48,094 bases of DNA from Stutzerimonas stutzeri (lineage in GTDB: Bacteria > Pseudomonadota > Gammaproteobacteria > Pseudomonadales > Pseudomonadaceae). How positions within the stretch are numbered: position 1 is the stretch's first letter; every line of letters begins with the position of its first letter. The stretch spans positions 1 to 48,094 of the forward strand of contig NZ_JAAMQZ010000034.1 of NCBI RefSeq assembly GCF_013522825.1. Direction: 5' to 3'. The position numbers were made by a program, and so were the translations under genes. Positions 33,085 to 41,318 of the stretch are shown piece by piece. The notes beneath the pieces were generated by a model. The model had not been told where the DNA came from. It was given only the letters and a program-made list of their open reading frames with translations, and did no database searches.

Positions 33085-34416
33085 TCAGCTCTTCAGATGG
33101 CTGCTGAAGTGACCCACTGCGTCCACGACTCGCTTGGCGCCCTGCTGGATCTCGACGATCACCGCGCCGGCTTCGTCGGCCAGTTGCAGCCCCTGCTCGG
33201 CCTGCTCGCGACCGCTGGCCATGCTCTGCACCGCGGCCTGCGCCAGGCTCTGGTTCTTCTGCACCACGTCGACGATTTCCTCGGTGGCCTGGCTGGTGCG
33301 GCCAGCCAGCTGGCGCACCTCGTCGGCGACCACCGCGAAGCCACGGCCCTGGTCACCGGCGCGGGCCGCCTCGATGGCCGCGTTGAGGGCCAGCAGGTTG
33401 GTCTGGTCGGCGATGCCGCGAATGGTCTGCATGATGGTGCTGATCAGCTGAGACTGCTTGTCCAGGGCCTCGATACCGGCGGCGGCTTCCTGGACCTTTT
33501 CGACGATCTGCTGCATCACATCCAGCGTCTGCTGCACCACGGCAGCACCCTTGTCGGCGCTCTGGTCGGTCTTGCGGGAAATGTCGTAGGCGATGCCGGC
33601 AGCTTCCGATACGGCTTGTTCCTGATTGACCTGGTCGGTGATCAGGGTTGCGAACTTGACCACCTTGTAAAGCTTGTCATGGGCATTGAGGACCGGGTTG
33701 TAGGAGGCTTCGAGCCATACGGTGCGGCCCATGCTGTCGAGACGCTTGAAGCGCCCAGCGACGAACTCACCTCGATTGAGCTGCGCCCAGAATTCGCGAT
33801 ACTCCGGCGAGTCGGCCTCCTCGGGTGAACAGAACAGCCGGTGATGCTTGCCCTGGACCTGGTCCAGGCGATAGTCCATGACGCGCAGGAAGTTTTCGTT
33901 GGCAGTGATGACCTGACCGGTCAGGTCGAACTCGATCACTGCCGTGGAGCGCAGCAGCGCCTTGATCAGGCTTTCGTGCTCCTTGGCGGTGGTGATGGTG
34001 GCGGTCAGGTCGTTGGCGCAGAGCGTGAAATACTGCAGCTCGCCGCGCCCGTTGTTTACCGGTTGCCAGATGGCCCGCAACCAGGCCTCTTTGCCATCGC
34101 CGCGCAGCAGGCGGAAGGCTCCGCTCCAGTGCTCCGGAGTGCGCAGGGCGCTCAGCAGCGCAGGATGATTGGGATGGCTGCGGAAGGAGTCGGGGATCAG
34201 TTCGTCCAGTGCGCGACCGATCAATTCATCCCTGCGGTACTGCAAGGCCTCCAGAAGATTGTCGTTGGCGAAGCGAACCCTGCCCTTGGGGTCGAATTCG
34301 ATCACCAGCATTTCGCTGTAGAGCGAGTCCTTGATCTGCCGGGTGCTGGAGAGTTCGTCCTGCATTTCGGCCAACTGCTGCTTGAGACGACCGTTGAACA
34401 TGGGCAGCATCTCCAT
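33085..34416 (-). CDS. Soluble PAS-PAS-methyl-accepting chemotaxis protein (BdlA-like)
   Basis: This 443-residue cytoplasmic transducer has two PAS domains (about 30-140 and 150-270) and a C-terminal MCP signalling domain with the highly conserved hairpin tip around IADQTNLLALNAAIEAARAG. There is no membrane segment. The same architecture and size occur in BdlA, the P. aeruginosa biofilm-dispersal regulator, so sensing of redox or small ligands is likely; orthology is not proven. Two starts are possible: ATG at 34416, or ATG at 34401 (MFNGRLKQQL), which has GGAG upstream. It lies downstream of the transglycosylase gene and upstream of lipA. Confidence 0.88.
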   Translation of the reverse strand: MEMLPMFNGRLKQQLAEMQDELSSTRQIKDSLYSEMLVIEFDPKGRVRFANDNLLEALQYRRDELIGRALDELIPDSFRSHPNHPALLSALRTPEHWSGAFRLLRGDGKEAWLRAIWQPVNNGRGELQYFTLCANDLTATITTAKEHESLIKALLRSTAVIEFDLTGQVITANENFLRVMDYRLDQVQGKHHRLFCSPEEADSPEYREFWAQLNRGEFVAGRFKRLDSMGRTVWLEASYNPVLNAHDKLYKVVKFATLITDQVNQEQAVSEAAGIAYDISRKTDQSADKGAAVVQQTLDVMQQIVEKVQEAAAGIEALDKQSQLISTIMQTIRGIADQTNLLALNAAIEAARAGDQGRGFAVVADEVRQLAGRTSQATEEIVDVVQKNQSLAQAAVQSMASGREQAEQGLQLADEAGAVIVEIQQGAKRVVDAVGHFSSHLKS

Positions 34417-34444
34417 GAGAATCCCATAGGGTGTGTCTTTGTCT

Positions 34445-34468
34445 CGGCTAACCGGCTAACCGGCTAAC
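34445..34468 (+). repeat. Three tandem copies of CGGCTAAC
   Basis: The 8-bp unit CGGCTAAC is repeated three times without mismatch in the 125-base gap upstream of the BdlA-like gene. It may be part of that gene's promoter region or a small slippage array. Confidence 0.6.
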
Positions 34469-34541
34469 CGGCGAAGCGCTTGCCGATGAAATCCTTGAGA
34501 GTGCAGCCGAACATTCGGCTTTGCGCAAGCACGCCGCAGGC

Positions 34542-35840
34542 TTAACGAGCGCTGCGCAAACGACCCAGCAGTTCCTGGGTTGGATGCCCATCGGCGGGCC
34601 ACCCCAACTGTTGCTGAAAGCCGCGAATGGCGCTGCGCGTGTTGGCCCCGATGATGCCGTCCGCAGTGCCCGGATCGAAGCCTCTGGCAGCCAGGCGTTC
34701 CTGCAATTCCAGCCGTTCGGAGCGGCTCAGCGGCTGCTCGCCCAGCGGCCAGCTGGCGCGAACCTGGCCGGCACCATCGAAACGCTCGGAGAGCAGGCCG
34801 ATGGCCAGTGCATAGGAGGACGAGTTGTTGTAACGCAGGATGGTGCGGAAGTTATCCAGCACCAGAAACGCCGGGCCGCGATGGCCGGCGGGCAGTAGCA
34901 GGCTGGCGCTCGCCTCCTGCTCGCCGCCCGGCAGGCCCTGGACGCCCATGCCGCGCCATTCGCTCAGAGGCTTGCGGATGCTGCTGTCGGCCAGCGCATA
35001 GTCGAACCCCTTCGGCAGTGCGACTTCGAAACCCCAGCGCTGCCCCTTTTTCCAGCCTGAGGACTGCAGATAGTGAGCCGCCGAGGCCAGCGCATCGGCG
35101 GAACTGTTCCAGATGTCGCGCCGGCCATCGCCGTCGAAGTCCACGGCATAGGTGTTGTAGGTGGTGGGAATGAACTGGGTCTGCCCCATGGCCCCAGCCC
35201 AGGAACCACGCAGGTTGTCGGGAGAAACGTCACCGTGCTGGAGAATGTCCAGGGCGGCCAGCAGCTGGGTCTTGGCAAAGCCGGGACGGCGTCCTTCATG
35301 GGCCAGGGTGGCCAGTGAGCGAATCACCGACTTGTCGCCCATGATCTTGCCGAAGTTGCTTTCCAGCCCCCAGATTGCCACCAGCGTATTGCGCCCTACA
35401 CCATAACGCGCCTCGATGGCCGCGAGGGTCGCCTCGTGCTGGCTCAGCAGGCGTTTGCCGCCATCCACGCGCTGTGCGGCGAGGGCGCCTTCGAGGTATT
35501 GCCAGACCGGTCGGGTGAATTCCGGCTGGCTGCGATCAGCGGTGATGATGCTTGGATCGGGAGTGACGCCGGCAAAGGCGCGGTCGAACAGCGCTGCCGG
35601 CACGCCGGCCTGCAGGGCTTCTACGCGAAAGGCGTCGCGCCACTGGGCGAAGCTTGGTTGCGGCAAGTCGGCTTCAGTAGCTGGGGCGGCATCTGCAGCC
35701 TGGGACAGTACGGCGTGCTGTGTATCAGTGTTCGGTGTGGACTGGGCAAGAGGCTCGGCGGCGCAGGCAGCCATGATACTCAGGGCTGAAGCGGCTATCA
35801 GGATTCTTGGCAGTACAACGGGGGCGAAGGTGTAAAGCAT
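34542..35840 (-). CDS. MltB-family lytic transglycosylase lipoprotein with peptidoglycan-binding domain
   Basis: This 432-residue enzyme cleaves peptidoglycan glycan strands. The signal peptide ends in a lipobox-like SIMAAC with C26, suggesting a lipoprotein. The SltB/MltB domain (about 60-350) has the catalytic glutamate E160 in WGLESNFGKIMG and WAGAMGQTQFIPTTY. A C-terminal PG_binding_1 domain (about 370-428) shows GTADGIIGANTRSAIRGFQQ. It is a second MltB-family enzyme besides the one at 27505-28524, which lacks both lipobox and binding domain. It is transcribed toward the BdlA-like gene. Confidence 0.92.
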   Translation of the reverse strand: MLYTFAPVVLPRILIAASALSIMAACAAEPLAQSTPNTDTQHAVLSQAADAAPATEADLPQPSFAQWRDAFRVEALQAGVPAALFDRAFAGVTPDPSIITADRSQPEFTRPVWQYLEGALAAQRVDGGKRLLSQHEATLAAIEARYGVGRNTLVAIWGLESNFGKIMGDKSVIRSLATLAHEGRRPGFAKTQLLAALDILQHGDVSPDNLRGSWAGAMGQTQFIPTTYNTYAVDFDGDGRRDIWNSSADALASAAHYLQSSGWKKGQRWGFEVALPKGFDYALADSSIRKPLSEWRGMGVQGLPGGEQEASASLLLPAGHRGPAFLVLDNFRTILRYNNSSSYALAIGLLSERFDGAGQVRASWPLGEQPLSRSERLELQERLAARGFDPGTADGIIGANTRSAIRGFQQQLGWPADGHPTQELLGRLRSAR

Positions 35841-35901
35841 GCACCACTTCTCGACAGGACATCGGTGGGTGACATTAGCACGCTTTGAATGGCTTGGCTT
35901 T

Positions 35902-36060
35902 TCAAGCCGCCAGAAGGAGTGAAGCCCCCCAGTTTTCGGACTGGGAGGCTTCGCGGCGGTAGCTGCCTTTGCCTTTTTTCGGTTGTTCCTGGCGGCTGCG
36001 GAACAGCGGTTGCGCTACCAGTGATTTGGCCTTGTTCGGTCGCTTTTGGCTCTTTGCCAT
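35902..36060 (-). CDS. arfA: Alternative ribosome-rescue factor ArfA
   Basis: ArfA rescues ribosomes stalled on non-stop mRNAs by recruiting release factor RF2, as a backup to tmRNA. The 52-residue protein contains the family core QPLFRSRQEQPKKGKGSYRR, matching E. coli ArfA ([20 protein letters not shown]), followed by a variable tail ending SENWGASLLLAA. AGAGGA lies about 8 bases before the ATG at 36060; a longer frame from 36096 lacks homology. The last third of the gene forms a strong hairpin (35921-35952), as expected for arfA, whose mRNA is normally cut or terminated inside the coding region so that tmRNA tags the product for degradation. Confidence 0.85.
   Translation of the reverse strand: MAKSQKRPNKAKSLVAQPLFRSRQEQPKKGKGSYRREASQSENWGASLLLAA
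35921..35952 (-). promoter_or_regulatory. 12-bp hairpin inside the 3' coding end of arfA
   Basis: On the minus strand GAAGCCTCCCAG pairs with CTGGGGGGCTTC (one G-U pair) around an 8-base loop. It covers codons for E-A-S-Q-S-E-N-W-G-A, just before the stop. In E. coli such a stem is cut by RNase III, and in some species it acts as a terminator, giving a non-stop arfA mRNA. A smaller stem (GGCTTG/CAAGCC) overlaps the stop codon at 35890-35908. Confidence 0.7.
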
Positions 36061-36130
36061 GGGCTCGTCCTCTGGGGTTGGAGTTGGGCGCATCATAGGC
36101 GTTGTGCAAAAAATGTCCAGCGGGGAAGTG

Positions 36131-36202
36131 GTCGAATAAATTCGACCCTACGGGGCATGGCTTTGGAAGCGTGCAGGGCGCGTAGAGCAGAACTTGTTCG
36201 GC
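36131..36202. repeat. Degenerate GTAGGGCCGAA-family palindromes before holA end
   Basis: GTCGAATAAATTCGACCCTA at 36131 and a GAACTTGTTCGGCC half copy near 36189 are partial forms of the GTAGGGCCGAA palindromes found intact at 46345-46399 and 47898-47951. They lie between holA and arfA on the minus strand. Confidence 0.45.
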
Positions 36203-36210
36203 CAGGTGCG

Positions 36211-37239
36211 CTAAAGCCCGATCCGTCGTCCGCTCAGTTGCAGGCAAAGGTCGCTCAGGCCGACCCAGGGATCGCCTTCGGCCTGGCCCTTGATCTGTTC
36301 ATCGATGAGTTGGGCGCTCAGCAGCAGCCGCTGCCAGCCACTGGCATCGTGGCGTTGCAGGGCCTTGCTGACCAAAGGGCGGCGTTTGTCCCAGACCGGC
36401 GGGCGGGCCTGACTGAAAGCCCGGTCGAGAGGAACGCCCTGGCTGTAGAGCAGGGCGATATTGGCCAGCTGACGCACTTCGCGGGCCAGCATGGTCATGA
36501 TGAACAGCGGTTCGACTCCCTCACCACGCAGGCCGTCGAGCATCCGCAGGACATGCTCGGGCTGGCCTTGCAGTGCCGCATCGATCAGACCGAAGACATC
36601 GTAGCGGGCGCTGTCGGCGACAGCGGCCTGGACGGTTGCTGCGGTGATCTGGCCAGCTTCGGCGAGAAGTTTGAGTTTCTCGATTTCCTGTACGGCGGCC
36701 AGCAGGTTGCCTTCGACCCGTGCGGTGATCAGCTCCACGGCTTCCTGATCGGCGGCCAGCCCGGCCTGCGACAGGCGCTGGCGAATCCACTGGGGCAGTT
36801 GTGTGGCATCCACTGGCCAGATTTGCAGGAATTGCACCTGCTTGCCATCGATCAGCGCCTTGGCCCACTTGGTTTTCTGGGTGTTACCGTCGAGTTTCGG
36901 CAGGCTGATCAGCAGCACGGTGTCTTCGGCGGGCCGTGTCAGGTAATCGATCAGCGCCGCCGCGCCCTTGTCGCCAGGCTTGCCGTTGAGTATGCGCAGT
37001 TCCAGAAGACGTTTTTCGGCGAACAGCGAGAGGCTGGCGCCAGCTTCGACGAGCTGGCCCCAGTCGAAGCCGGTTTCGACATTGAGCACCTGGCGTTCGC
37101 TGAAGTCCTGTTGGCGGCAGGCGGTGCGAATGGCGTCGCAGGCTTCCTGGCACAGCAGGTGCTCATCGCCGCTGACCACGTAGACAGGCGCGAGCGGGCC
37201 TTGCAGGTGTTTGCCGAGCTGGGCGGGGGAGAGTTTCAT
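36211..37239 (-). CDS. holA: DNA polymerase III delta subunit HolA
   Basis: HolA is the clamp-loader subunit that opens the sliding clamp. The 342-residue protein has the typical start MKLSPAQLGKHLQGPLAPVYVVSGDEHLL, the clamp-contacting SLSLFAEKRLLEL region, and helical domains II-III (LARYDVFGLIDAALQG-like segment; AREVRQLANIALLY). It lies 39 bases after lptE on the minus strand, with a 9-bp hairpin in the gap. The leuS-lptE-holA order is conserved in gammaproteobacteria. Confidence 0.96.
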   Translation of the reverse strand: MKLSPAQLGKHLQGPLAPVYVVSGDEHLLCQEACDAIRTACRQQDFSERQVLNVETGFDWGQLVEAGASLSLFAEKRLLELRILNGKPGDKGAAALIDYLTRPAEDTVLLISLPKLDGNTQKTKWAKALIDGKQVQFLQIWPVDATQLPQWIRQRLSQAGLAADQEAVELITARVEGNLLAAVQEIEKLKLLAEAGQITAATVQAAVADSARYDVFGLIDAALQGQPEHVLRMLDGLRGEGVEPLFIMTMLAREVRQLANIALLYSQGVPLDRAFSQARPPVWDKRRPLVSKALQRHDASGWQRLLLSAQLIDEQIKGQAEGDPWVGLSDLCLQLSGRRIGL

Positions 37240-37252
37240 GATCGATAGAAAT

Positions 37253-37275
37253 TCGGGAGCCGCAAGGGCTCCCGA
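37253..37275 (-). terminator. Stem-loop between lptE and holA
   Basis: TCGGGAGCC at 37253-37261 pairs perfectly with GGCTCCCGA at 37267-37275 around a 5-base loop. On the minus strand ATTTCTATCG follows, a weak U tract. It may partially terminate or process the leuS-lptE-holA transcript just ahead of holA. Confidence 0.45.
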
Positions 37276-37278
37276 TGG

Positions 37279-37884
37279 TCACTGGTTCGGCAGGTCGATG
37301 GGCGATTGCTGTGGTTGCGCACCCTGCTCACGCCGCTGTGCCTCAATGGCTTCGGCCTCTGCGCGCTGGCGGGCTTCGGCGGTCTGCTGCAACTGGTCGA
37401 GCTGCGCCGGGGTAATGTCGCTGATGCGCATGCTCAACTGCTGGAGCAGTTCGCGGCGCATTTCCACGCGCAACTGGTTGGCTTCCTGATCGGAGCCGAT
37501 CAGGTTGCTGCTGTCGTGTACGTAGACTTTCTGCACCTCGATGCTGTCTTCCAGCAGCACGGTGTTCTGCGGGCCGCGGAATTGATAGTCAAGTACGCTG
37601 GTCAGCTCGTATTCGGCACTGCGCGACGAACTGGTGTAGCTGGCCGTGCGCTGACGGTTCTGCTCACGGACCAGATCCAGGGTGTAGCGCGCGCCGGGAT
37701 GGACTCGCACGCCGCTGTTGCCAAGCAGTTCTTCCAGTTGCCGGACGGTGTCGCCATGGCTGTTGCGTGCCTGCAGGTTGATTTCCTCAAGGGCGAAGCC
37801 GCTTGCGCCGGTTCCGCGAAGCTGGAAGCCACAGGCGCTGAGCAGCAACGCCAGAGCGACCATCATTAGATTGCGTTTGACCAT
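37279..37884 (-). CDS. lptE: LPS-assembly lipoprotein LptE
   Basis: LptE plugs the LptD beta-barrel and helps place lipopolysaccharide in the outer membrane. The 201-residue protein has a lipobox LLLSACGF with lipidated C18. The domain includes the family pattern CGFQLRGTG...SGFALEEINLQARNSHGD, and the C-terminal tail is glutamine- and proline-rich with repeated RAEAEAIEAQRR-type charge. It lies between leuS (45-base gap) and holA. Confidence 0.94.
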   Translation of the reverse strand: MVKRNLMMVALALLLSACGFQLRGTGASGFALEEINLQARNSHGDTVRQLEELLGNSGVRVHPGARYTLDLVREQNRQRTASYTSSSRSAEYELTSVLDYQFRGPQNTVLLEDSIEVQKVYVHDSSNLIGSDQEANQLRVEMRRELLQQLSMRISDITPAQLDQLQQTAEARQRAEAEAIEAQRREQGAQPQQSPIDLPNQ

Positions 37885-37929
37885 CCTGTTATCCCCTTGC
37901 CAGCCCCGGCGCTGTGCGCCACGGCAAAA

Positions 37930-40536
37930 TCAGTTTGCGACGATATTGACCAGCTTGCCCGGCACCACGATGACCTTGCGAATGGTCAGGCCTTCGGTGA
38001 AGCGCACCACGTTCTCGTTGGCGCGCGCACTGGCCTCGACTTCTTCGCGGCTGGCGCTGGCCGACACTTCGATCTGGCCACGCAACTTGCCGTTGACCTG
38101 CACCACCAGCGTCAGGCTGTCCTGTACCAATGCGCTCTCATCCACGGCGGGCCAGGCCGCATCGATGATCGCACCCTGCTTGCCCAGCTGCTGCCAGAGC
38201 TCATGACTGATATGCGGTGTGATCGGTGCCAGCAGCAGTGCAACCGCTTCCAGGCCTTCCTGCAACAGCGCGCGGTCCTGCCCGCTGTCTGTCGCGGCCT
38301 TCTCCAGCACGTTCATCAGGGTCATCACCTGAGCGATGGCGGTGTTGAACTTGTGATGCTGGCCGATATCGATGCTGGCCTGCTTGATCGCCAGATGAAT
38401 CGCGCGGCGCACGGCCTTCTGCTCGTCCGACAGCGTGGCGAGGTCCAGCGTGCCCGGCAGGCCGGCACTGACGTGGGCATGGGCCAGACGCCAGACGCGA
38501 CGCAGGAAGCGGCTCGCGCCTTCGACGCCGGAGTCGGACCACTCCAGGCTCATGTCCGGCGGCGAGGCGAACATCATGAACAGGCGGCAGGTATCGGCGC
38601 CGTAGGCATCGATCATCGCCTGCGGGTCGACGCCGTTGTTCTTCGACTTGGACATCTTCTCGGTGCCGCCGATGATCACCGGCAGGCCGTCGGCCTTGAG
38701 GGAGGCGCCAATGATCTTGGCTTTCGCGTCACGCTCAATGTCCACTTCGGCTGGATTGAACCACTGACGGCTGCCATTGGGCTGCAGGCGGTAGTAGGTA
38801 TCGGCCACCACCATGCCCTGGGTCAGCAGGTTCTTGAACGGCTCGTTGGACGTCACCAGACCTTCGTCACGCATCAGTTTGTGGAAAAACCGCGCGTACA
38901 GCAGGTGCAGGATGGCATGCTCGATACCGCCGATGTACTGGTCCACCGGCAGCCAGTGGTTGGCTGCAACCGGGTCGACCAAACCCTTGTCGTAGTGGGG
39001 CGAGGCGTAGCGGGCGTAGTACCAGGACGACTCCACAAAGGTGTCCATGGTGTCGGTTTCGCGCTTGGCCGCGGCGCCACACTGCGGGCAGCTGCACTCA
39101 TAGAATTCCGGCATCTTGGCCAGCGGGCTGCCAGCGCCGTCCGGCACCACGTCTTCGGGCAGCACCACCGGTAACTGGTCTTCCGGCACCGGCACGTCGC
39201 CACAGCTTGGGCAATGGATGATCGGGATCGGGCAGCCCCAGTAGCGCTGACGGCTGATGCCCCAGTCGCGCAGGCGGAACTGGGTGCGGGCCTGGCCGAG
39301 GCCTTTGTTCTGCAGGGCGACTTCCATTGCGTCGAAGGCGCCGTCGAAGTCCAGACCGTCGAACGTGCCGGAATTGATCAGCTCGCCATGTTCGCCGTAG
39401 GCGTCCTGCCAAGGGGCAGGCGTTTCGTCGCCCGCGCTGGTGCGCACCACCGGCTTGATCGGCAGGCCGTACTTGCTGGCGAACTCGAAGTCGCGTTCGT
39501 CATGCGCCGGCACGGCCATGACAGCGCCTTCGCCGTAGCCCATCAGCACGTAGTTGGCGACCCACACCGGCAGCAGTTCGCCGGTCAGCGGGTGCTGTAC
39601 GCGCAGGGCGGTGGCCAGGCCCTTCTTTTCCTGGGTAGCGATGTCCGCTTCGGCCACGCCGCCACGCTTGCATTCGTCGATGAAGGCTTGCAGCTCGGGG
39701 TTGCCCTGGGCTGCGCGCGTGGCCAGCGGGTGTTCGGCGGCCACGGCGACGTAGGTGGCACCCATCAGGGTGTCGGGGCGGGTGGTGAAGACCTTCATCA
39801 CACCTTCGTTGCCGATGCTGGCGACGTCGTAGGGGAAGCCGATCTCCATGCCGCGGGACTTGCCGATCCAGTTGCGCTGCATGGTCTTGACCTGTTCCGG
39901 CCAGCCGTCCAGTTCGTCCAGGCTCTCCAGCAGCTCATCGGCGTAGGCGGTGATCTTGAAGTAGTACATGGGAATTTCGCGCTTTTCCACCAGCGCGTCG
40001 GAGCGCCAGCCGCGACCGTCGATGACCTGCTCGTTGGCCAGTACGGTCTGGTCGACAGGGTCCCAGTTCACGGTGCCGTTCTTGCGGTAGATCACGCCCT
40101 TCTTGTACAGGCGGGTGAACAGCCACTGCTCCCAGCGGTAGTAATCCGGCTTGCAGGTGGTGATCTCGCGAGACCAGTCGATGGCCAGGCCCAGGCGCTG
40201 GAACTGCGCCTTCATGTACGCCATGTTCGAGTAGGTCCACTTGGCGGGCGCGACCTGGTTCTGGATAGCGGCGTTTTCCGCCGGCATGCCAAAGGCGTCC
40301 CAGCCCATGGGCTGCAGCACGTTCTTGCCCTGCATGCGCTGGTAGCGGGCGATCACGTCGCCGATGGTGTAGTTGCGCACGTGCCCCATGTGCAGCTTGC
40401 CGCTGGGGTAGGGGAACATCGACAGGCAATAGAACGTGTCCTTGCCGGGCTGTTCGCTTACTTCAAAGGATTTCTGCGTGTCCCAGTGGGACTGCGCGGC
40501 GGCTTCGATTTCGCGGGGCTGATACTGTTCGTGCAT
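37930..40536 (-). CDS. leuS: Leucyl-tRNA synthetase LeuS
   Basis: LeuS is a class I synthetase that attaches leucine to its tRNA. The 868-residue protein has HMGH at 49-52 and KMSKS at 627-631, and an inserted editing domain (about 225-415) for hydrolysing mischarged tRNA. Zinc-type cysteine pairs CPSCGD and CSCPQCG lie between editing and catalytic halves. I use the ATG at 40536 (MHEQYQPREIEAAAQ), as in homologues. An in-frame ATG at 40548 would add 4 residues. Neither has a strong Shine-Dalgarno. It is divergent from the zinc-ribbon gene, as ybeL and leuS are in E. coli. Confidence 0.97.
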   Translation of the reverse strand: MHEQYQPREIEAAAQSHWDTQKSFEVSEQPGKDTFYCLSMFPYPSGKLHMGHVRNYTIGDVIARYQRMQGKNVLQPMGWDAFGMPAENAAIQNQVAPAKWTYSNMAYMKAQFQRLGLAIDWSREITTCKPDYYRWEQWLFTRLYKKGVIYRKNGTVNWDPVDQTVLANEQVIDGRGWRSDALVEKREIPMYYFKITAYADELLESLDELDGWPEQVKTMQRNWIGKSRGMEIGFPYDVASIGNEGVMKVFTTRPDTLMGATYVAVAAEHPLATRAAQGNPELQAFIDECKRGGVAEADIATQEKKGLATALRVQHPLTGELLPVWVANYVLMGYGEGAVMAVPAHDERDFEFASKYGLPIKPVVRTSAGDETPAPWQDAYGEHGELINSGTFDGLDFDGAFDAMEVALQNKGLGQARTQFRLRDWGISRQRYWGCPIPIIHCPSCGDVPVPEDQLPVVLPEDVVPDGAGSPLAKMPEFYECSCPQCGAAAKRETDTMDTFVESSWYYARYASPHYDKGLVDPVAANHWLPVDQYIGGIEHAILHLLYARFFHKLMRDEGLVTSNEPFKNLLTQGMVVADTYYRLQPNGSRQWFNPAEVDIERDAKAKIIGASLKADGLPVIIGGTEKMSKSKNNGVDPQAMIDAYGADTCRLFMMFASPPDMSLEWSDSGVEGASRFLRRVWRLAHAHVSAGLPGTLDLATLSDEQKAVRRAIHLAIKQASIDIGQHHKFNTAIAQVMTLMNVLEKAATDSGQDRALLQEGLEAVALLLAPITPHISHELWQQLGKQGAIIDAAWPAVDESALVQDSLTLVVQVNGKLRGQIEVSASASREEVEASARANENVVRFTEGLTIRKVIVVPGKLVNIVAN

Positions 40537-40786
40537 GGCTACTGGCATAGGAAGAAGTGGCTGGCTGTCCGCGAAGCAGCGCGGGTTGCGTCATGCCGGC
40601 TCGCCGTCTGACTACGGCGGCGGCACTGCGGGCTGGATGCGGAAGCCTGAAAGCCCAGTAGCATACATGACCCCCCTTGATCGAGGGAAACCCGATTTGC
40701 CGTGCGCCCCGTTTGTCGCAGACGGCCTGGATGCCTGAGCCTGAGCTACGCTTGTAACGGGGGCGGGACGAGCAAAGAGGTGAATC

Positions 40787-41236
40787 ATGACTGAAGAGCG
40801 CCAGGTGGATGAGGGCAACCTGTATGGACGTGTGCTGCAACGGCTGACGCTGGCCCTGGAGGAGGCTGAGCGAGCGGCGAGCGCAGGCGGGGATGTTGGT
40901 GGCGAACTGGAAGTCGGCGGGCTGACGCCGGCGGAGTTTGAATTGATACGGGCGTATCTGCAGCAGGATGCGCAATGGTTGTCGGGCTGGCATGCGGCTG
41001 CCGAGGAGCAGGCGCAGATGCTGCGTCAGGCTGCGCGACCTACGCTGCGCGCCTTGCGCCAGCATCCAGGCAAGGCGTGCAAGCAGGCCCCTCTTGCCCT
41101 TCGACAGGTGCTGACGTGTGCGATCTGTGGCGCGACGGTGAACTGGCCGGAAGCCGCCGGCCCGGCTGCCTGTACGTCCTGCGGCTCGCAACTGCTGCGT
41201 GCGCGGCAGCGTTTACATACCTATCCCAAGCATTGA
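40787..41236 (+). CDS. Zinc-ribbon protein (DUF1451, YbeL-like)
   Basis: This 149-residue protein has an N-terminal helical, glutamate-rich region and a C-terminal zinc ribbon with two CxxC pairs (CAICG and CTSCG, about 111-132). It matches the DUF1451/YbeL family, which lies divergently beside leuS in E. coli as well. AGAGG lies 7 bases before the ATG. Function is unknown. The 238-base gap to leuS (40549-40786) must hold both promoters; I see no strong hexamers there, only a CCCTTGATCGAGGG mini-palindrome near 40674. Confidence 0.85.
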   Translation: MTEERQVDEGNLYGRVLQRLTLALEEAERAASAGGDVGGELEVGGLTPAEFELIRAYLQQDAQWLSGWHAAAEEQAQMLRQAARPTLRALRQHPGKACKQAPLALRQVLTCAICGATVNWPEAAGPAACTSCGSQLLRARQRLHTYPKH

Positions 41237-41318
41237 TGGCTATTTGATTGCAGTCAGCGGCTGCATGTTGAATGCCTTGAAGAGTAGAGTTGCGGCTACC
41301 GCCACGTAGGAGCCGGGC

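Noticed and set aside
39214..40611. 465-codon open frame opposite leuS
   Set aside because: Antisense shadow of leuS. No recognisable domain and no start signal.
40549..40786. Leucine attenuator or T-box ahead of leuS
   Set aside because: No leucine-rich leader peptide and no T-box or terminator pair could be found in the leader.
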